From Akkermansia muciniphila (GTDB lineage: Bacteria; Pseudomonadota; Gammaproteobacteria; Burkholderiales; Burkholderiaceae_C): a DNA stretch of 10,825 bases. Every line of letters begins with the position of its first letter. Position 1 is the first letter of the stretch. Under the pieces are notes generated by a model that made no database searches, had not been told where the DNA came from, and was given only the letters and a program-made list of their open reading frames with translations. Made by a program: the position numbers and the translations under genes. Of this stretch, positions 1-6,950 are shown piece by piece. Location: positions 1 through 10,825 of the forward strand of contig CALPVM020000050.1 in NCBI GenBank assembly GCA_943327015.2. The letters run 5' to 3'.

Positions 1-348
1 CATTCCATTGACCTTGTCCAATTGATCACCAACGCGCAACTCCTGCCCATCCAACACCACGGACGCTCCTCTGGTAATCGGATGCTTTGCATCCCCCTGC
101 TTGCTTACCTGCTCATTGAGCCAAACAACATTTTTACCATCCTGTCGCAGCACTATTCCTGCATGGCGAACCGTTTGTTGTTGTTTTCCAAGCCCATCAC
201 CCGACTGCCTCATCTGTTGTATTTCCATTCTTTCTTGCTGAGAAAACATCAATGTAGGTATTTCAGATGCACCAAGCTCTAAAAGCCAAGTAGCCAGGCA
301 CACGCCAAGCGCCGGAATCTTCCAATTCAATGGCTTATGTAATCTCAT
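1..348 (-). CDS. MshK/PilP-like small secreted pilus biogenesis protein (partial, 3' end missing)
   Basis: An open frame of 116 codons starts at 348 and leaves the window at base 1 without a stop, so the C-terminus is unknown. The ATG overlaps the TGA of the preceding gene (ATGA at 345-348). The N-terminus has basic residues (R2, K5, K10), then a hydrophobic run at about residues 11-27 (IPALGVCLATWLLELGA), fitting a signal peptide or a membrane anchor. Next comes a charged, Gln-rich stretch (SQQERMEIQQMR, 36-47) and then beta-rich sequence with GIVLRQDGKNVVWLN and a DGQELRVGDQLD segment. Small periplasmic proteins of this kind follow the PilM/N/O-like genes in type IV pilus loci and connect the alignment complex to the secretin (MshK or PilP position). 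The role rests on gene position and general layout, not on a diagnostic motif. The reading frame itself is well supported by the overlap. Confidence 0.72.
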   Translation of the reverse strand, partial: MRLHKPLNWKIPALGVCLATWLLELGASEIPTLMFSQQERMEIQQMRQSGDGLGKQQQTVRHAGIVLRQDGKNVVWLNEQVSKQGDAKHPITRGASVVLDGQELRVGDQLDKVNGM

Positions 349-968
349 TGGAGTTGCCCCGTGGCGTTTGTTGTGGCGACATCTGCATCAGGCATCGTTA
401 TAAAACGCATTACACACCTTGCACTTAAACCGGTATCCTTCGGCTCAAACAATTGGCAGTCATTGATCCTAAACCGCCCTTTCGCCTGAATGCGGTAATC
501 TTGCATCAGTGCAAGTACTTCTTGTTCATGCACATCTCGGATCTCAAATGACAGGTCATGCATCAGCGGTTGCATGGTTGCTCCGTCATCTACCACTTCT
601 ACGCCATTTGTGGCGAGTGGCTTTGATTCGTTCAACTCCACACCTAAGGTATCGGGCAGTCTGAGATCTTTTCGAGTTTGTTGCAACTGCTCTACCCATA
701 AGGTTCTTGCAGGTTCGCCAATCAAGCCTTGCGCCTTGAGTGTTTTGTATCTTTTAATATGACTTTCCATATTCTCCAAGTCAGCCTTTTTGCTTTCCAG
801 CTGACTTTGGTTTTCTTGGAGTGCAGCTTGCGTTTGCATCACTTCCAGATTCAAGGTGTTGGCAAAATGGCGCGCGCCAAAAATAACCGCCACCCCAACA
901 ATGAGCACCACCGCAAAAAACACCAAATTTTTTCTCGCCAATAAAAAAACCGGCTTCCAGTCTTTCAT
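345..968 (-). CDS. PilO/GspM-like inner-membrane pilus alignment protein (MshJ position), 207 aa
   Basis: This is a bitopic inner-membrane protein: a short cytoplasmic tip (MKDWKPVFLLARKN), one transmembrane segment at about residues 15-32, a coiled coil at about 36-78 (many Gln, Glu and Lys), then a periplasmic domain. The segment GLIGEPARTLWVEQL (81-95) is followed by a region ending in two likely beta strands that carry Cys171 and Cys185. This is the topology of PilO and GspM, which pair with PilN/GspL and form the periplasmic cage leading to the secretin. The start at 968 is preferred to an in-frame ATG at 1007: it forms an ATGA overlap with the upstream stop, has a good ribosome binding site (GAAGGTG, 974-980) and puts the membrane anchor at the N-terminus. 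The next gene begins in an ATGA overlap. MshJ is inferred from position between an MshI-like and an MshK-like gene. Confidence 0.78.
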   Translation of the reverse strand: MKDWKPVFLLARKNLVFFAVVLIVGVAVIFGARHFANTLNLEVMQTQAALQENQSQLESKKADLENMESHIKRYKTLKAQGLIGEPARTLWVEQLQQTRKDLRLPDTLGVELNESKPLATNGVEVVDDGATMQPLMHDLSFEIRDVHEQEVLALMQDYRIQAKGRFRINDCQLFEPKDTGLSARCVMRFITMPDADVATTNATGQLQ

Positions 969-2431
969 GGCTGCACCTTCGTTTGAATAGGCACACTGAT
1001 GCACCAAGTCATATCGCGTGACGCTTGTGCCTGAAACTCCGATGCCACGGTGATGTTGGCCTTTTTCATACTGTTTGCGGGGTCCAACACGAGTCGTGCA
1101 TCTTTCCAGGCTTTCAAGTGCTTAGATATTTCGGTTACTTGTTGTTCTAACTGGTATGGCCCCATGCCCGAAGGAAACTCAATAACCCATTGCATTTCCA
1201 CCTTTCGCAATTGCTGCTCCAACTCGGCTTCGGGTGACAGCTCTTGGGCTGGACTGGCAGTGGGTGCCGTATCTGCAACGCAAACCGGATCCGCAGCTTC
1301 CAACATGCGCCAGCGCCATTTTTTAATACGCAACGCGGAAAACTGGCGCATACTTTCTCCAACCCGCACCATATGCTCCGCCATGCTGGGTACGTTTTCA
1401 ATTTCTTCTGTATCCAAAGCCACTGCTTTTCTTACCATCTCAGGCGCAACACCGTACTTTGCAATCTGCTCTTCTGTGTCGCTCATTGCAGTGGTTACAG
1501 CACCTAATTGTTGTTGTAGTTGCTGTTGCTGTTGCTGGTATTCCAACGCTGCCTTCACACTTATCCCCGTCAAAGTTGCCACCATGGCCACCGTTAACGC
1601 CACGCCCACGCGTGCCGCTTTTGATAATTCTTGAGCCAAGTAGCTAATGCGGTACTTTAAAGGAGCAAGCTGTCCTGGAGGTTTTTGTAAAGCCTTATCA
1701 AATAACAGATAGGTCCAACTTGTGTCTTGATACTGTGTCCATTTTTTCGGCAATTCCAAGAGATTGAGCCGATCTTCCCCGAGTTTTGATGCCAACTCTA
1801 ATGATCCGCCTAGCAAAAGCACCGCAAAGCGCTCGTTGCCACGTTCTACTACGTGGGTATTTTCCAAGTGGCGCAAGGTGCGCACGACTTCGGTGGCCTG
1901 CTCCTGCGCAGTTTCTGCTGTCGATATAAACCGAGTTAACACCGGAACTTTGTTTTTTAAAAACAAAATTCGCATTCCCGTTGACTGACTAAGCACCACA
2001 AACATATTAGGGGGAGTGTTTGCGCGCTGCCCCATCCGCGCCATCAACATCGAGGTGCTCCACACGCCTGCCACGGGTGCTTTAATTTTAGCTATTGCCA
2101 ACTCCACCCGATCAGAAGGCTCAATGGCGGTAAGCGTTTGACTTGGAGGAGCCAGCCTGTCCATCAGTCCCCCTACCTGTGCTGGAGGAAGAGCAATTCT
2201 GAACAAACTGTCCGGAAATCGATTAGCCAATTGCCGGTTAACAAAACCTGTTCTGTCAGATCCAAAAATTCTCGGTACAGTCAGTTCTGAAAAGGTTTCT
2301 TCACCCAAATCAGTAACCACCCACACCGGTTGCGTTAGATCATGGTTGAGCGCTTCAACCGTGACCCAGCCTTGTTGGTTTTTTTTCCACCAAACTGCGC
2401 CCGTATTGGTAACATAGACAACCGTACTCAT
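965..2431 (-). CDS. PilM+PilN-like composite pilus biogenesis protein (MshI position), 488 aa
   Basis: The protein has three visible parts. Residues 1 to about 265 are soluble and alternate beta strands and helices (for example VWVVTDLGEETF at 36-47, FVVLSQSTGMRILFLKN at 144-160 and FAVLLLGG at 202-209), which would suit a divergent actin-like fold of the PilM/GspL cytoplasmic type. One transmembrane helix follows at about 274-293. A Gln-rich coiled coil (about 296-325) then leads to a periplasmic domain of about 160 residues resembling PilN/GspL C-terminal parts. PilM-N-type proteins recruit the assembly ATPase on the cytoplasmic side and bind PilO in the periplasm. MshI of Vibrio is the positional counterpart. 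I see no clear actin-family ATP-binding motif, so the N-terminal assignment is an inference from layout. The gene starts 4 bases after mshG stops, with no evident Shine-Dalgarno, and ends in an ATGA overlap with the PilO-like gene. Confidence 0.75.
   Translation of the reverse strand: MSTVVYVTNTGAVWWKKNQQGWVTVEALNHDLTQPVWVVTDLGEETFSELTVPRIFGSDRTGFVNRQLANRFPDSLFRIALPPAQVGGLMDRLAPPSQTLTAIEPSDRVELAIAKIKAPVAGVWSTSMLMARMGQRANTPPNMFVVLSQSTGMRILFLKNKVPVLTRFISTAETAQEQATEVVRTLRHLENTHVVERGNERFAVLLLGGSLELASKLGEDRLNLLELPKKWTQYQDTSWTYLLFDKALQKPPGQLAPLKYRISYLAQELSKAARVGVALTVAMVATLTGISVKAALEYQQQQQQLQQQLGAVTTAMSDTEEQIAKYGVAPEMVRKAVALDTEEIENVPSMAEHMVRVGESMRQFSALRIKKWRWRMLEAADPVCVADTAPTASPAQELSPEAELEQQLRKVEMQWVIEFPSGMGPYQLEQQVTEISKHLKAWKDARLVLDPANSMKKANITVASEFQAQASRDMTWCISVPIQTKVQP
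974..980 (-). promoter_or_regulatory. Ribosome binding site that decides the start of the PilO/MshJ-like gene
   Basis: The minus strand reads GAAGGTG, then five bases, then ATG at 968-966. It is the clearest Shine-Dalgarno match in the cluster and supports the short (207 aa) over the long (220 aa) form of the downstream protein. It lies inside the last codons of the preceding gene. Confidence 0.6.
1508..1537 (-). repeat. CAG/CAA tract encoding a Gln-rich coiled-coil start
   Basis: The coding strand reads three copies of CAGCAA, then CTA, then three CAA codons, encoding Q6-L-Q3 at residues 299-308 of the PilM/N-like protein. It lies just after the transmembrane helix. Codon alternation makes it an imperfect hexamer repeat; any length change would stay in frame. 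Confidence 0.6.
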
Positions 2432-2435
2432 AGGA

Positions 2436-3635
2436 CTAAGTTTTCATGGTTGCAATGGTGTCATATATCGGCCCCAGTACCGCCATCATGATCCACCCCA
2501 ATATGAGTCCCATCACCACGTTCAATGCGGGCCCGATCATGGACTGTACTTTGGCAATCGAATCATCGATATCGCGTGAGTAAAAATAACTTATATTGGC
2601 TAGCGATTTATCCAGCGCTCCAGTCGACTCACCTACCTTTAACATACGTATCACAAACGCAGGGAAGAGCTGCTCCGCTACAAAGCTATCCGACAAAGTT
2701 GTACCCGTAACCACCCTTTCTCTGGCCCGTGCAATGGCGTTTTGAATGACCAAATTGTTGGAGATTTTTTGGCAATACACCAAGCCTTCAATCAAGGGAA
2801 TGCCTGTGCTATACATCAACGACAATGTATCGGCAAACCGTGCCATCGTCATTTTTTTCAGTACGGGACCAATCACGGGTATGACCATTTGCAAATAATG
2901 CAGCTGGTACTTAAATTGGGGTGAGGATACCGCTAAGCTGAATATGCCACCGACAATGATGGGCGGAACAATTAACACCACCCACCAATAATTAACAAAA
3001 AAATCTGAGACTGCAATCAAAATCCGGGTCTGCAACGGTATATCTTTACCCAAGTTATTCAAAAACCCCACCAACTGTGGCACCAGATATATCATCAGAA
3101 AAAAAACGACCCCTCCGATAACCAACAGCATAAACAGGGGATAGGTTAGCAACTTCTTAGTTTGCGCCGTCATTTCATCCTGCCATTTCATGGAGCGCAC
3201 GACTTCTTTCAGGACATCTGGCAACTGGCCAGTGACTTCACCAGATCGAATTAAATTGACCACCGTTTCTGAAAAAACTGCCGGGAAAAAACCTACCGCT
3301 TCTCCCAATGTAGAACCTGCTTCAATTCGCTCATACAAACTTCCGGCCAAATCACGGGATGCGGGTGTTTCGGCTGCTTCCCTTAAATCTGCCAATGAAT
3401 CAAGTATGGGGACTCCAGCACGGACCAACATTTCCAACTGGAACAATATACCCAACACTTCCCGGCTGGGCATGCTTTTAATTGTTCTTGACCGTGCCGT
3501 AACTTCTTTTGCCGAAATCAAATCCTGCTTTTGACGCTTAAGCTGTGCCGCCAAATCAGTCTCATGCAAGGCCTCCATTCGACCGGTGGCTATTCGCCCG
3601 TCTTCACCCGCTGCCCGGAATTGGTATAGCGCCAT
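2436..3635 (-). CDS. mshG: MshG, GspF/PilC-type inner-membrane platform protein, 399 aa
   Basis: This polytopic inner-membrane protein is the platform on which the assembly ATPase acts to add pilin subunits to the growing fibre. It shows the tandem T2SSF arrangement. The first copy at about residues 58-185 contains FQLEMLVRAGVPILDSLADL and IRSGEVTGQLPDVL. The second at about 265-388 contains FADTLSLMYSTGIPLIEGL and LKVGESTGALDKSL. Membrane segments lie near 165-189, 216-237 and 370-391. The N-terminal MALYQFRAAGEDGR is the usual opening of this family, and about 400 residues is the usual length. It follows mshE after a 13-base gap and precedes the PilM/N-like gene by 4 bases. The start has no good Shine-Dalgarno. 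GspF and PilC are paralogues; the msh neighbours make MshG the best name. Confidence 0.9.
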   Translation of the reverse strand: MALYQFRAAGEDGRIATGRMEALHETDLAAQLKRQKQDLISAKEVTARSRTIKSMPSREVLGILFQLEMLVRAGVPILDSLADLREAAETPASRDLAGSLYERIEAGSTLGEAVGFFPAVFSETVVNLIRSGEVTGQLPDVLKEVVRSMKWQDEMTAQTKKLLTYPLFMLLVIGGVVFFLMIYLVPQLVGFLNNLGKDIPLQTRILIAVSDFFVNYWWVVLIVPPIIVGGIFSLAVSSPQFKYQLHYLQMVIPVIGPVLKKMTMARFADTLSLMYSTGIPLIEGLVYCQKISNNLVIQNAIARARERVVTGTTLSDSFVAEQLFPAFVIRMLKVGESTGALDKSLANISYFYSRDIDDSIAKVQSMIGPALNVVMGLILGWIMMAVLGPIYDTIATMKT

Positions 3636-3648
3636 AGAGGTTTATTTG

Positions 3649-5370
3649 TTACTTAATCAGTTCGGTCAAATCTACTACACGACCAATTTCTTCTACAGTG
3701 GTCAAACCCTCACGCACGCGCCGAAGTCCATCTTCCGCCATAGAAACAAAACCGACACTCCGGGCATAGTCAGCAAGAACTTTGATACTGGAGCGCTGCG
3801 TAATTAACTCATCCAAACCGGCATCAAATTTAAGCAATTCCAAAATTGACATACGCCCCTTATAGCCCGTATGCTCACACTGCGGACAACCTACCGGCTT
3901 ATATAAACGGTGCGGTGCACCTGCTTTTATACCCAAAAGATGCAACTCAATCGGGCTGGGGTCATGCACCGTTTTACATGCTTTACACAAGGTTCGAACC
4001 AAGCGCTGGGCAACAATGCCAATAACGTTTCCAGACAGTACATCCGGCTTAATCCCCAAGTCAACCAAACGGGGTATAGATCGAATGGCAGAGTTGGTGT
4101 GAAGGGTAGAAAACACCTGATGTCCCGTCATTGCCGCTCTAAAGGCCATTTCTGCGGTTTCTGTGTCCCGAATTTCACCCACCAAAATGATGTCAGGATC
4201 CTGGCGCATCATGGACCGTATGCCTTCCGCAAATGTCATTTTGACGGACTCGGAAAGCGATGATTGGCGAATCATTGGCAAGGGATACTCGACCGGATCT
4301 TCTAGGGTCATGATATTGACCCCCACCTCATTTAAATGCCCCAAAATGGAATAAAGCGTAGTAGTTTTGCCTGAACCAGTAGGGCCGGTAACCAACATGA
4401 TGCCCTCGGGTCGTGAGAGCATCAGTTGCATGAGGTTCAATTGATCATCCGATAACCCCAGCCCATCCAGCGGAACAATACCGCGCTTACGATCCAAAAT
4501 ACGTAATACAAAGTTTTCACCATGGATCGTCGGTTGTACTGCAGATCTAAAATCAACCTGTCGCCCAGAAATGGTAAGCGAAATTCGTCCGTCTTGCGGT
4601 GCACGTGTTTCGGCAATATTCATACCTGCCATTACTTTAAGCCGCACCACCATGGCCGACCAGTACCGCATGTGAAGTGCTCGCACCTGCCTCAATACGC
4701 CATCTATGCGGTACCTAATACGCAGAAACTGTGGCTCTGGTTCAAAGTGAATATCGGAGGCATTGCGTAAAGTGGCATCGGCCAATAGCGAATCCATCAA
4801 ACGCACTACGGGGTGGCTGTAACCTTGTGCATCTTGACTAAGGCTTGCCACATCTACCGTACCGGTTTCAAGTTCATGCAAAATACCGTCAATAGACAGT
4901 TCATGACCATAGTACTGTTCAATCGCATTCAGAATTTCGGTGTTACTGGCCAAGCGCCAATGAATGGTCGGCCCCCCTGCCAACAATGCGGTAATCTGAT
5001 CCACCGCCACAATGTCATTCGGGTTGGCACTGGCTATAACGAGTTCATTGGTTTTAGCATCTAACGACACCGGAAACAGCGTGTGCCGCTTTGCCAGCGG
5101 TTTAGCTATTAATGCCAAAGCCGCCGGATTGGCAACAATGCCTTTCAAACTAATGGCTTTTTCACCCAGGTTGTCAGCCAATGCACTTCGCATGGCTTCT
5201 TCCGTGGTGAAGCCCAGTACCAGCAACGCTTCACCAAGAGGTTTACCGGAGGTTTTTTGTTCCAACAACGCAATCCGCAACTGGTCTTGTGTAATCAAGC
5301 CCAGTTGTAATAGTTTATCCCCCAGACGGACTGGTGGAGCTGCAGAAGTGGTACTAGGCTGTGTGCTCAT
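3649..5370 (-). CDS. mshE: MshE, c-di-GMP-binding pilus assembly ATPase (GspE/PilB family), 573 aa
   Basis: This is the cytoplasmic hexameric ATPase that powers pilus extension. Residues 15-67 form an MshEN module: a 24-residue motif starting RLGDKLLQLG and ending in Gln38, a 5-residue spacer, and a second 24-residue motif starting PLGEALLVLG. Both fit the published cyclic di-GMP-binding pattern (RLG or PLG, then hydrophobics, G, L and A-L at fixed spacing). The GspE ATPase core follows, with Walker A GPTGSGKT (329-336), an Asp-box region around TLEDPVEYPL (355-364), Walker B DIILVGEIRD (393-402) and a His-box HQVFSTLHTN (417-426). The four-cysteine zinc motif is complete: CKAC at 462-465 and CPQC at 495-498. 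All key residues are present, and about 570 residues is normal for MshE. The ATG overlaps the mshN stop as ATGA. Activity is expected to follow cellular c-di-GMP. PilB and GspE are the alternatives; the context favours MshE. Confidence 0.93.
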   Translation of the reverse strand: MSTQPSTTSAAPPVRLGDKLLQLGLITQDQLRIALLEQKTSGKPLGEALLVLGFTTEEAMRSALADNLGEKAISLKGIVANPAALALIAKPLAKRHTLFPVSLDAKTNELVIASANPNDIVAVDQITALLAGGPTIHWRLASNTEILNAIEQYYGHELSIDGILHELETGTVDVASLSQDAQGYSHPVVRLMDSLLADATLRNASDIHFEPEPQFLRIRYRIDGVLRQVRALHMRYWSAMVVRLKVMAGMNIAETRAPQDGRISLTISGRQVDFRSAVQPTIHGENFVLRILDRKRGIVPLDGLGLSDDQLNLMQLMLSRPEGIMLVTGPTGSGKTTTLYSILGHLNEVGVNIMTLEDPVEYPLPMIRQSSLSESVKMTFAEGIRSMMRQDPDIILVGEIRDTETAEMAFRAAMTGHQVFSTLHTNSAIRSIPRLVDLGIKPDVLSGNVIGIVAQRLVRTLCKACKTVHDPSPIELHLLGIKAGAPHRLYKPVGCPQCEHTGYKGRMSILELLKFDAGLDELITQRSSIKVLADYARSVGFVSMAEDGLRRVREGLTTVEEIGRVVDLTELIK

Positions 5371-6950
5371 TTCAGATTGTCAATTGAACTCTGACTTAAA
5401 TCAGCCAGCCGCAATTTAACCACCTCTAAGGAAAATGGTCGCACTGCGGATGGCAACTGGTTTTCTGACATTTTGACAACTTTTTTGTACAGCTCAATAG
5501 CCTCTGCTGTTTGGCCCAACCTGTCCAAGGCCACTGCATGGTTGTACACATGCAACGGGTTTTCCGGCTCCAAACGATGGGCTCGTACAAACAATGGGGT
5601 AGCCTCTGCCACCATACCATCACGGACCAAGGCGTTGGCGGCAGCGGTCAGGGCCGCAACTGAATCCGGCTGACGCTCAACCAACTCTCTGGCTTTCAAG
5701 CTGGCGGCACTGGCATCGAGTTTCGTATCTAACTCCAGCATGGCAGCGGTGGCCGTAACATTAACCGGGTCTTGTCGCAGAACACGTTGGTAATACTCCA
5801 GCGCTTCCTCACGTTGCCCACGCTGGTGGGCTATGGTAGCCAAACCCAGCAAGGCATTGGGTTCGTAAGAATTGGTTTGCAGTACTTTGGCATACGATTG
5901 GCTGGCTTCTTCCAACCTACCATCTACCAACGCGGCATATGCATTTGCCAAATGGTTGGGTTTAACGGTGGCAGTTATAAGTCCCTGCCTTGTTTTCGCT
6001 CCGGCAGGCTGCGGCAGGACCACCCCTTCCATAGGTATATTCGGGGAGGGAGTTGACTCTTGCTGCGCGACTTGCGTAGTTGTGGTTTCGCTTTTTTGGG
6101 GACGTTTGTTCTGCCCGGAGTTTGTCTCTACCGCAACCAACCTTGGCGTACTTATCGCAGAGTCAACCATTTGAACCACTTCTTCTGGCACCGCCGGTGG
6201 CGCTTCTTCGATGTGCACAGGCTGGAGGTCCACAGCAGCTATCGGTGTTTGCACAGCGGAAAGATGCCCCTCATACCAAAACAACATGCCCATCGTCATC
6301 AACATGGTTACAGCCAGGCCACCTAACACAAGCATTCTCTTGTTTTGTGGCATCGTTCCTGATGTAGTTTTGGTACTGCGGCTCATAATTTGAGCAATTT
6401 TTCCAGGCTGCTTAATTGCTTCAGATACTGTTGGCTTTACCGGATTAGGACGGGTTGGTTTAGCGCCTTCGGGTACTGGGTCGGGGCTGATCTGGGCAGA
6501 TTCTGTGGGAACTTGAACTTGCACCGGCTCCTCAGCCGCCATAGCAGGGAGGTCGGTATCTTGCTGTAGCGATTGTGGTTGTATTTTAGGTATGGGTAGT
6601 GGCTCAGGACTGGTTACAACCTCTATCGCCAATTCTTGCGCAACTTCTTTTTTATAGTCTTCCACCCGAGGTTCTAGCTCCAGTTCTAAACTTGGATATG
6701 GAGTTTCTGGCGTGACTGGGGTGACTACAGGTGTTGCTGGCTCTGGCAATGACTCAAAGGGCTTCGGCAGCTCTAGCTGAAATTCTTGTGGAAACGTTGT
6801 GCTCAATGCAGGCACTGCGGGGGGCTCTGGGGGTGCTAACGCAATCTCTGACGTCGCTTGAACCTCCTCTTGCCGGGGTACCAGCGCCAGCTCAGCCGCT
6901 TTTTCCTTGTCTTTGCTGGCTTTGTAAAGGGCGTCTAGCAATAAACTCAT
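5367..6950 (-). CDS. mshN: MshN, inner-membrane TPR protein of MSHA pilus biogenesis, 527 aa
   Basis: The N-terminal tip MSLLLDALYKASKDKEKA is typical of MshN and resembles the start of GspB/ExeB proteins (MSYILDAL-type). A long Pro/Glu/Val-rich, probably disordered cytoplasmic region follows (about 25-200), then one transmembrane helix at about 206-226. A second Pro/Thr/Ser-rich periplasmic linker runs to about 325. Tetratricopeptide repeats fill about 333-495, for example LANAYAALVDGRLEEASQSY, ALLGLATIAHQRGQREEALE and HVYNHAVALDRLGQTAEAIE. TPRs suggest a periplasmic scaffold, perhaps for the secretin. MshN has been linked to the biogenesis machinery in Vibrio, but its precise task is not well defined. 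The gene overlaps mshL upstream and mshE downstream by ATGA. The conserved N-terminus fixes the start. Confidence 0.88.
   Translation of the reverse strand: MSLLLDALYKASKDKEKAAELALVPRQEEVQATSEIALAPPEPPAVPALSTTFPQEFQLELPKPFESLPEPATPVVTPVTPETPYPSLELELEPRVEDYKKEVAQELAIEVVTSPEPLPIPKIQPQSLQQDTDLPAMAAEEPVQVQVPTESAQISPDPVPEGAKPTRPNPVKPTVSEAIKQPGKIAQIMSRSTKTTSGTMPQNKRMLVLGGLAVTMLMTMGMLFWYEGHLSAVQTPIAAVDLQPVHIEEAPPAVPEEVVQMVDSAISTPRLVAVETNSGQNKRPQKSETTTTQVAQQESTPSPNIPMEGVVLPQPAGAKTRQGLITATVKPNHLANAYAALVDGRLEEASQSYAKVLQTNSYEPNALLGLATIAHQRGQREEALEYYQRVLRQDPVNVTATAAMLELDTKLDASAASLKARELVERQPDSVAALTAAANALVRDGMVAEATPLFVRAHRLEPENPLHVYNHAVALDRLGQTAEAIELYKKVVKMSENQLPSAVRPFSLEVVKLRLADLSQSSIDNLK

Noticed and set aside
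22..282. 86-codon open frame on the plus strand at the left edge
   Set aside because: The opposite strand carries a frame joined to the operon by an ATGA overlap, with a signal-peptide-like start; the plus-strand frame has no such support.
966..1007. Longer start for the PilO-like protein at 1007
   Set aside because: It would put 13 extra polar residues inside the preceding gene and lacks the GAAGGTG site and ATGA overlap found at 968.
1050..1634. 194-codon open frame on the plus strand
   Set aside because: Antisense to the PilM/N-like gene; the Cys/Ser-rich translation, including a Cys run opposite the CAG/CAA tract, is typical of a shadow frame.
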